Positions 30,582 through 34,772 of a stretch of DNA of 34,772 nucleotides are shown here, piece after piece. The notes beneath the pieces are model-generated. The model worked only from the letters and a program-made list of their open reading frames with translations. It was not told where the DNA came from and made no database searches. This DNA comes from Candidatus Aadella gelida (GTDB lineage: Bacteria; Omnitrophota; Gorgyraeia; Tantalellales; Tantalellaceae): NCBI GenBank assembly GCA_030765205.1, contig JAVCDB010000050.1, forward strand, positions 1 to 34,772, written 5' to 3'. The first letter of the stretch is position 1; each line of letters begins with the position of its first letter. Both the position numbers and the translations under genes were made by a program.

Positions 30582-30903
30582 GTCCGGTCACACGATGTGA
30601 TGTCCCGTCAAGAGCATATGCTGTACTGTCTACGGGGTCCGTTGGCAGCCCATCAGGAAAATAATCATCATCCGCGCCAATATCTGTCAAAGCATCAGCG
30701 GGCCAGCTTCCGTTATCAAAATACCACTTTTCCACTTGTGTGTTTATGTTCGCTTTGTTGGCTAAATTTGCGGCCTTTTTAGCATCCAAAGCTGTGGTTG
30801 TTAGTCTCGGTATAACCACAGCCGCTAAAATAGCTATAACAACCACAACAAATAGGATTTCTATTAACGTGAAACCTTTTCTTCCTCTCTTCCTGAACTT
30901 CAT
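30571..30903 (-). CDS. GspG-like pseudopilin, copy 1
   Basis: A 110-residue prepilin with leader MKFRKRGRK and site GFTLIEILFVVVVIAILAAVVIPRL. A GspG-like head follows (QVEKWYFDNGSWPADALTDIG, YFPDGLPTDPVDSTAYALD). I choose the ATG at 30903 because it is preceded by AGGTGG; the longer frame lacks a signal. It is the first pseudopilin after the platform protein gene and may be the major subunit. Its final codons lie in a heptad array. Confidence 0.87.
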   Translation of the reverse strand: MKFRKRGRKGFTLIEILFVVVVIAILAAVVIPRLTTTALDAKKAANLANKANINTQVEKWYFDNGSWPADALTDIGADDDYFPDGLPTDPVDSTAYALDGTSHRVTGHSH

Positions 30904-30941
30904 GCTTCCACCTTCCCTTGTCATTACAACTTTACAAGAAT

Positions 30942-31991
30942 TTACTTACTTATTCCCGATACTACATCAAACATTGGCAGATATATAGCCATCGCTATAA
31001 ACCCGATCACAAAAGCTAGCATAGTCGTAAGTGCCGGTTCCAAGCGAGTTACTAATTTACCTATTGTATAATTGATATCTCGGTCAAGAAAATCCGCGCT
31101 TTTATTCAACATTTTTTCTAAAGCTCCTGATACTTCTCCGGCGGATATCATCTGTATGACCATAGGCGGGAATAGATTACTTTCCTCCAATGTATCCGAG
31201 ATCATATTTCCTTCTCTTACGCTTTCTTTGATATTATCCATAAGATCCGCGAAAACTATATTCCCACTAATATCCTTAACCACATCTAGCCCTTTCATTA
31301 TCGGTATCCCGCTAGTAGTGAGTGCCGCTAGCGTCCGAACAACACGCGATACAGCTATCTGACGATTCAATGTCCCAAAAATAGGGGCATTGAGTTTCAT
31401 CATATCAATTGCCCTCCTCACCGCTGGTTTCTTATACATGGCCTTTAAGGCTCCGGCCGAAACTATGCTCAAAACTAAAAGAAGCAGCCAATATTTCCCA
31501 ACTATATTGCTTATGGATACGAGAATTATGGTGGGTAAAGGTAATGTCACACCCATTTTTCTGTATATATCCGCAAAAACAGGTACTATGAATATTGTCA
31601 GAAAGCCTACTATCAAAATCGCAGCAGCAAGCACTATAGTGGGATAGGCAAACGCTTTTTTTATCTCTCTTTTTATATACTGCTGTTTAGAAAGATAAGT
31701 TGCTATCCTTTCAAGGACTTCGTCTAATATTCCTCCGGTCTCACCCGCACGAACTAGGTTGACATAGAAATCAGAAAAGATAGTCGGGTATTTAGACAAA
31801 GCCTCTGAAAGCTGAAGGCCGCCTTCAAGATCTAGACACATACTATAAATTATTCTTTTGAGGTCTTCATTCTCTTCCTGTGTCCTGATGGTATACAAAC
31901 ATTTTATTATTGGAAGACCCGCATCGATCATTGATGAAAGACGTTCCGTAAAGACTACAACTTCATCAATATTTACCTTGTACTTCTTCAT
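30942..31991 (-). CDS. pilC: Type IV pilus / type II secretion platform protein PilC/GspF
   Basis: This inner-membrane platform protein couples the assembly ATPase to pilin polymerisation. The 349 residues contain two T2SSF domains (around residues 8-130 and 210-335, with RAGETGGILDEVLERIA and SAGEVSGALEKMLNKSAD as the matching motifs). Three membrane regions are also visible (for example TIVLAAAILIVGFLTIFIVPVF). It is shorter than typical PilC (about 400) because the N-terminal lead is brief. The AGGAG box overlaps the pilB end, so it is coupled to pilB. Confidence 0.93.
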   Translation of the reverse strand: MKKYKVNIDEVVVFTERLSSMIDAGLPIIKCLYTIRTQEENEDLKRIIYSMCLDLEGGLQLSEALSKYPTIFSDFYVNLVRAGETGGILDEVLERIATYLSKQQYIKREIKKAFAYPTIVLAAAILIVGFLTIFIVPVFADIYRKMGVTLPLPTIILVSISNIVGKYWLLLLVLSIVSAGALKAMYKKPAVRRAIDMMKLNAPIFGTLNRQIAVSRVVRTLAALTTSGIPIMKGLDVVKDISGNIVFADLMDNIKESVREGNMISDTLEESNLFPPMVIQMISAGEVSGALEKMLNKSADFLDRDINYTIGKLVTRLEPALTTMLAFVIGFIAMAIYLPMFDVVSGISK

Positions 31992-31997
31992 ATTCTC

Positions 31998-33692
31998 CTA
32001 ATCCAAATAAACTACTCGTTTTATCTCTTCAATAGTGGTTATCTTGTTCAACACTTTATCCGCCGCATTATCCTGCAGGGTTCTCATCCCCTCTTTAATG
32101 GCAAATTCTCGTATAGTCTCTATTGATTTTTCATTGTTGATCAATTTACGTATCCCTGGAGACATCTTCATGATCTCATATACGGCTACTCTTCCTCTAT
32201 ACCCCGTATTAAAACAGAACGCACATCCCGTCCCCCTGGCTAATGTCTGACCGGGTTCCAATTTAATGCCTGTATTCTCAAGTTCTTTGCTGTCCGGAAC
32301 ATATTCTTCTTTGCACTCCGGGCAGATACACCGGCACAACCTTTGAGCCAAAGCACCGATGACCGTAGATGAAATAAGAAACGGTTCGGCTCCCATCTCG
32401 ACTAATCTCGTCACGGCACTGGGAGCATCATTAGTGTGTAGCGTGCTAAGAACAAGATGACCCGTCAAAGCTGCCTGCACAGCAACGTCAACAGTTTCTG
32501 CATCCCTGATCTCTCCTACCATTATCTTATCAGGATCCTGTCTTAATATTGTTCTTAAGCCCGTCGCAAAGGTTATCTTTGAGGCTGTATCTACTTGTAT
32601 CTGATTTATTCTATTAAGCCTGTACTCAACTGGATTCTCTATTGTTACTATATTGGAAGTACTAGAGTTCATTTGATTGAGCGCAGCATATAGCGTAGTA
32701 GTCTTTCCGCTACCGGTAGGTCCTGTAACAAGTATCATGCCATAAGGCTTATCAATGAGTTTTCTAAAATCATCTTCGTCTTCTTTGCTAAACCCCAGTC
32801 TTCCTAAGTCTATCATCATGTTGCCTCTATCTAAGACACGCAACACAACCTTCTCACCTGCCACTGTCATTAGAGTAGAGACCCTGAGATCATAATCTTT
32901 ACCGTCTTTCTTGAGAGTTATATGTCCATCCTGAGGTATCCTTTGCTTGGTTATGTCTAGATTTGATAATATTTTTATTCTTGATACCACTGAAGGAATG
33001 ATATGTGAAGGCACTGTCATGATGTCATGCAATATCCCATCAACTCTATATCGAACAACCATTTCAGGATCTTGGGGTTCCAGATGTATATCACTTGCCT
33101 TAGAATTAATGGCCCCGTTTATTATGTCGTTCACTAATTTGACTATAGGAAGATCTTCTTTTCTGCCTAACCCTTCCTCGACCTTTACAACACTTAGTTT
33201 TTTTTGTTTTTTGAACCGCTGCATACGCATATCTATCAGAGCTTGTTTACTTATTTCCTCAACCTTGTAATATTGGTTAAGCGCCCTGTCTATTTCTTTT
33301 TCCGTAGCCACTAAAGGTTTTATATCAAGCCCTGTCACATGTTTCATCTCGTCTCTTGCCGGAAGGTTAAGCGGTGAAACTAAAGCTACATACAGTGACT
33401 CACCTTCGATCCTAACCGGAACGGCTTTATATTTCCGGGCTATTTCTTCCGGGACCATCTTGACCGCCTGGACATCTATTTCTTCTTCTGTCAATCTGAC
33501 ATACGGAATATTTAACTGTTCCCCTATAGCCTTGGCCAGATCCTCATCAGATACAGCACTTCTTTTAAGAAGCGCATCCTGCAAAGATATTCCGGATTCT
33601 TTCTGCTCTTTAATAACTTCGATTGCTTGATCTTCTGTGATAAGTTTTTTATCGAGCAATATATCAATTATTTTTTTACTTTTTTCAGTCAT
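31998..33692 (-). CDS. pilB: Type IV pilus / type II secretion assembly ATPase PilB/GspE
   Basis: A 564-residue hexameric extension ATPase. An N-terminal MshEN-type domain (LLKRSAVSDEDLAKAIGEQLNIPYVRL) is followed by the catalytic core: Walker A GPTGSGKTTTLYA, Asp box, Walker B MVGEIRDAETV, and the arginine-rich RIPQDGH region. A zinc-binding pair of CxxC motifs (CICPECKEEY, CAFCFNTGYRG) is kept. A GGAGGGG box precedes the ATG at 33692. No retraction ATPase (PilT) is present in this window, so the system may be a pseudopilus or its pilT may lie elsewhere. Confidence 0.96.
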   Translation of the reverse strand: MTEKSKKIIDILLDKKLITEDQAIEVIKEQKESGISLQDALLKRSAVSDEDLAKAIGEQLNIPYVRLTEEEIDVQAVKMVPEEIARKYKAVPVRIEGESLYVALVSPLNLPARDEMKHVTGLDIKPLVATEKEIDRALNQYYKVEEISKQALIDMRMQRFKKQKKLSVVKVEEGLGRKEDLPIVKLVNDIINGAINSKASDIHLEPQDPEMVVRYRVDGILHDIMTVPSHIIPSVVSRIKILSNLDITKQRIPQDGHITLKKDGKDYDLRVSTLMTVAGEKVVLRVLDRGNMMIDLGRLGFSKEDEDDFRKLIDKPYGMILVTGPTGSGKTTTLYAALNQMNSSTSNIVTIENPVEYRLNRINQIQVDTASKITFATGLRTILRQDPDKIMVGEIRDAETVDVAVQAALTGHLVLSTLHTNDAPSAVTRLVEMGAEPFLISSTVIGALAQRLCRCICPECKEEYVPDSKELENTGIKLEPGQTLARGTGCAFCFNTGYRGRVAVYEIMKMSPGIRKLINNEKSIETIREFAIKEGMRTLQDNAADKVLNKITTIEEIKRVVYLD

Positions 33693-33707
33693 GTCCCCTC
33701 CAGGATA

Positions 33708-34073
33708 TCACGTTAACGCTTTTCCAACCTTCTCCAGCAAGATGGGCGGACTAAAAGGTTTTACTATATAATCCGCAGCTCCCGCAGATTGGGCTTTTTC
33801 AACATCTTCTGACTGACCTTTAGCGGTAAACATTATCACCGGGATGTTCTTCGTTTCTTCGGTAGCCTTAAGCTTGATTAATGTTTCTATTCCATCCATC
33901 TCCGGCATCACCATGTCAAGAATAATAAGATCTGGCTTTTCCTTTTTAGCTGTTTCAAAGCCCTCCGCACCGTTGGGGGCGATTATTATAACAAATCCAT
34001 TCGCAATCAACCTAGACTTTACCATCATTATTATATGAGGTTCATCATCCACAATTAATATCTTCTTAGCCAT
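33708..34073 (-). CDS. Stand-alone response-regulator receiver protein
   Basis: A 121-residue CheY-like receiver with acidic pocket DDE (residues 9-11), phospho-acceptor Asp in LIILDMVMPEMDG (about residue 53), switch Thr in MFTAKG, and Lys in VKPFSPP. There is no output domain. It lies 15 bp before pilB, which suggests that it modulates the pilus or pseudopilus ATPase by protein contact. A cognate histidine kinase is not seen. Confidence 0.92.
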   Translation of the reverse strand: MAKKILIVDDEPHIIMMVKSRLIANGFVIIIAPNGAEGFETAKKEKPDLIILDMVMPEMDGIETLIKLKATEETKNIPVIMFTAKGQSEDVEKAQSAGAADYIVKPFSPPILLEKVGKALT

Positions 34074-34107
34074 CTATTCTTCACTCCTCTTTTGTAGTTC
34101 TTTTTTT

Positions 34108-34134
34108 AACACCTAATACTTACCCTCCTAATCC
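34108..34134 (-). repeat. Possible short heptad array between the two receiver genes
   Basis: ACACCTA, ATACTTA and CCCTCCTA resemble the right-hand array at 30547-30574. They overlap the stop codon of the distal receiver gene, and a single GTAGTTC unit at 34094-34100 could be the inverted partner. Degenerate and short, so tentative. Confidence 0.35.
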
Positions 34135-34484
34135 TCCCCGATATGTTTCCTTATCTTTTCTAGAAGTTCTTCCGTTTTGAAGGGTTTATAAATATGGTCT
34201 GTTACCCCTTCTCCGTCGAAGAGATCCGTCATACCGGTATTCGCGGTAAGAACTATTACCGGTATTTCTTTCTCCTCTTTTTTTAATTCCCGTACGAACG
34301 TGTATCCGTCCATTATCGGCATAAGAATATCCACGATAATAAGATCAGGATTTTCCTGATGCATTTTATCCAACCCTTCTTTGCCGTTAAAAGCGGTGAC
34401 AACTTCATACCCATTAGCCTCTAATCTAGATTTTACCATCTTGATTATGTGCGGTTCATCATCGATTATAAGTATTTTTTTCAT
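34128..34484 (-). CDS. Stand-alone response-regulator receiver protein
   Basis: A 118-residue CheY-like receiver: DDE pocket (8-10), Asp in LIIVDILMPIMDGYTF (about residue 52), Thr in VLTANTG, and Lys in IYKPF. It is paralogous to the protein at 33708-34073; both begin with KKILI(I/V)DDEPHII and share MVKSRL. It is the first gene of the pilus operon, following the promoter region at the right edge. Confidence 0.92.
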   Translation of the reverse strand: MKKILIIDDEPHIIKMVKSRLEANGYEVVTAFNGKEGLDKMHQENPDLIIVDILMPIMDGYTFVRELKKEEKEIPVIVLTANTGMTDLFDGEGVTDHIYKPFKTEELLEKIRKHIGED

Positions 34485-34772
34485 GATATCACTTCCTCAA
34501 ATTAGATAGTTTACCCATTTCGTCTATCTCACCCTGCCCGCCACATACTATTATAATATTGTTATATCAGGCATTGGTCAATAGCTCTTTTCAATATTTA
34601 AACATGTTTCTCTCTATAATAATATAGTAGAGTATGCATTTAAACGTCCTTTTTGTCAAATTACTGCCTGTTATGTATTATTGTGTATCTAAACGTATGT
34701 ATAACACATTAATACTTCCAGAGTCTCTCCCCCGCCCTTCTACACTTAAATAAAATGCAGTTTGTCAAAAAA
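34485..34772 (-). other. Non-coding region upstream of the pilus operon
   Basis: This 288-bp AT-rich stretch holds no convincing gene on either strand. It contains one good promoter (34553-34581) and a second, weaker candidate: TTGACA at 34654-34659, a 17-bp spacer, and CATACT at 34631-34636. A third TTGACA lies at 34763-34768 with no good -10 box. Confidence 0.6.
34553..34581 (-). promoter_or_regulatory. Probable promoter of the pilus operon
   Basis: Minus strand: TTGACC (34576-34581), a 17-bp spacer, and TATTAT (34553-34558). It lies about 70 bp upstream of the first receiver gene. A TATAAT hexamer overlaps at 3 bp further downstream but with a 20-bp spacer. Confidence 0.65.

Noticed and set aside
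34740-34768. Promoter at the right edge with TTGACA at 34763-34768
   Set aside because: The correctly spaced -10 position reads GTGTAG, a poor match; the promoter at 34553-34581 is better.

Overview
The window is a gene-dense bacterial segment in which every convincing gene lies on the minus strand, so transcription runs from high to low coordinates. The gene set (prepilin-type pilus or secretion machinery, TorF-like porin, cytoplasmic NAD(P)-type [NiFe] hydrogenase with Rex, type III glutamine synthetase, ammonium transporters plus PII) suggests a diderm anaerobe or fermenter. Together with the AT-leaning composition and the many 7-bp-periodic intergenic repeats, an uncultured lineage such as Omnitrophota (PVC side) is my best guess. 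That placement is inference with low to moderate confidence.

Region 1 (about 34.5-24.6 kb) is a type IV pilus / type II secretion-like operon. In transcription order it has two stand-alone receiver proteins, the assembly ATPase PilB, the platform protein PilC, two tandem GspG-like pseudopilins, PilV/GspI-like and GspH-like pseudopilins, a pseudopilin carrying a lamin-tail domain, a PilX/GspK-like protein, a fused PilM-PilN, PilO, a PilP/GspC-like protein and a 66-residue membrane protein. It ends in a strong terminator. Heptanucleotide arrays sit in several gene junctions and encode the cleaved leader peptides of three prepilin-like proteins.

Region 2 (about 24.5-14.0 kb) is a hydrogenase operon headed by rex, with a well-formed promoter and a Rex operator. 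The order is rex, a hypF that contains only the carbamoyltransferase domain, hypC, hypD, hypE, a hypA without its zinc finger, hypB, the four subunits of a group 3b (sulfhydrogenase-type) hydrogenase, the maturation protease, and a NicO/UreH-like nickel permease.

Region 3 (about 14.0 kb to the left edge) is a complete ammonium-assimilation block: glnN (GS-III), a GAF-ANTAR antiterminator, a TorF-like porin, two Amt transporters, PII, a class I glutamine amidotransferase, and gltB and gltD. A further gene starts at the left edge. Three leaders (glnN with two tandem units, the porin-amt junction, and gltB) contain intrinsic terminators. In each of them a small hexaloop hairpin of the ANTAR-target type (A at loop position 1, G at position 4) overlaps the 5' arm of the terminator. 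The most interesting reading is a locally encoded ANTAR regulon: the GAF-ANTAR protein made in the middle of the block controls read-through into glutamine synthetase, ammonium uptake and glutamate synthase genes. The second striking signal is the family of inverted heptad-repeat elements in hydrogenase and pilus gene junctions.

No tRNA, rRNA, CRISPR array, transposase or integrase was recognised.
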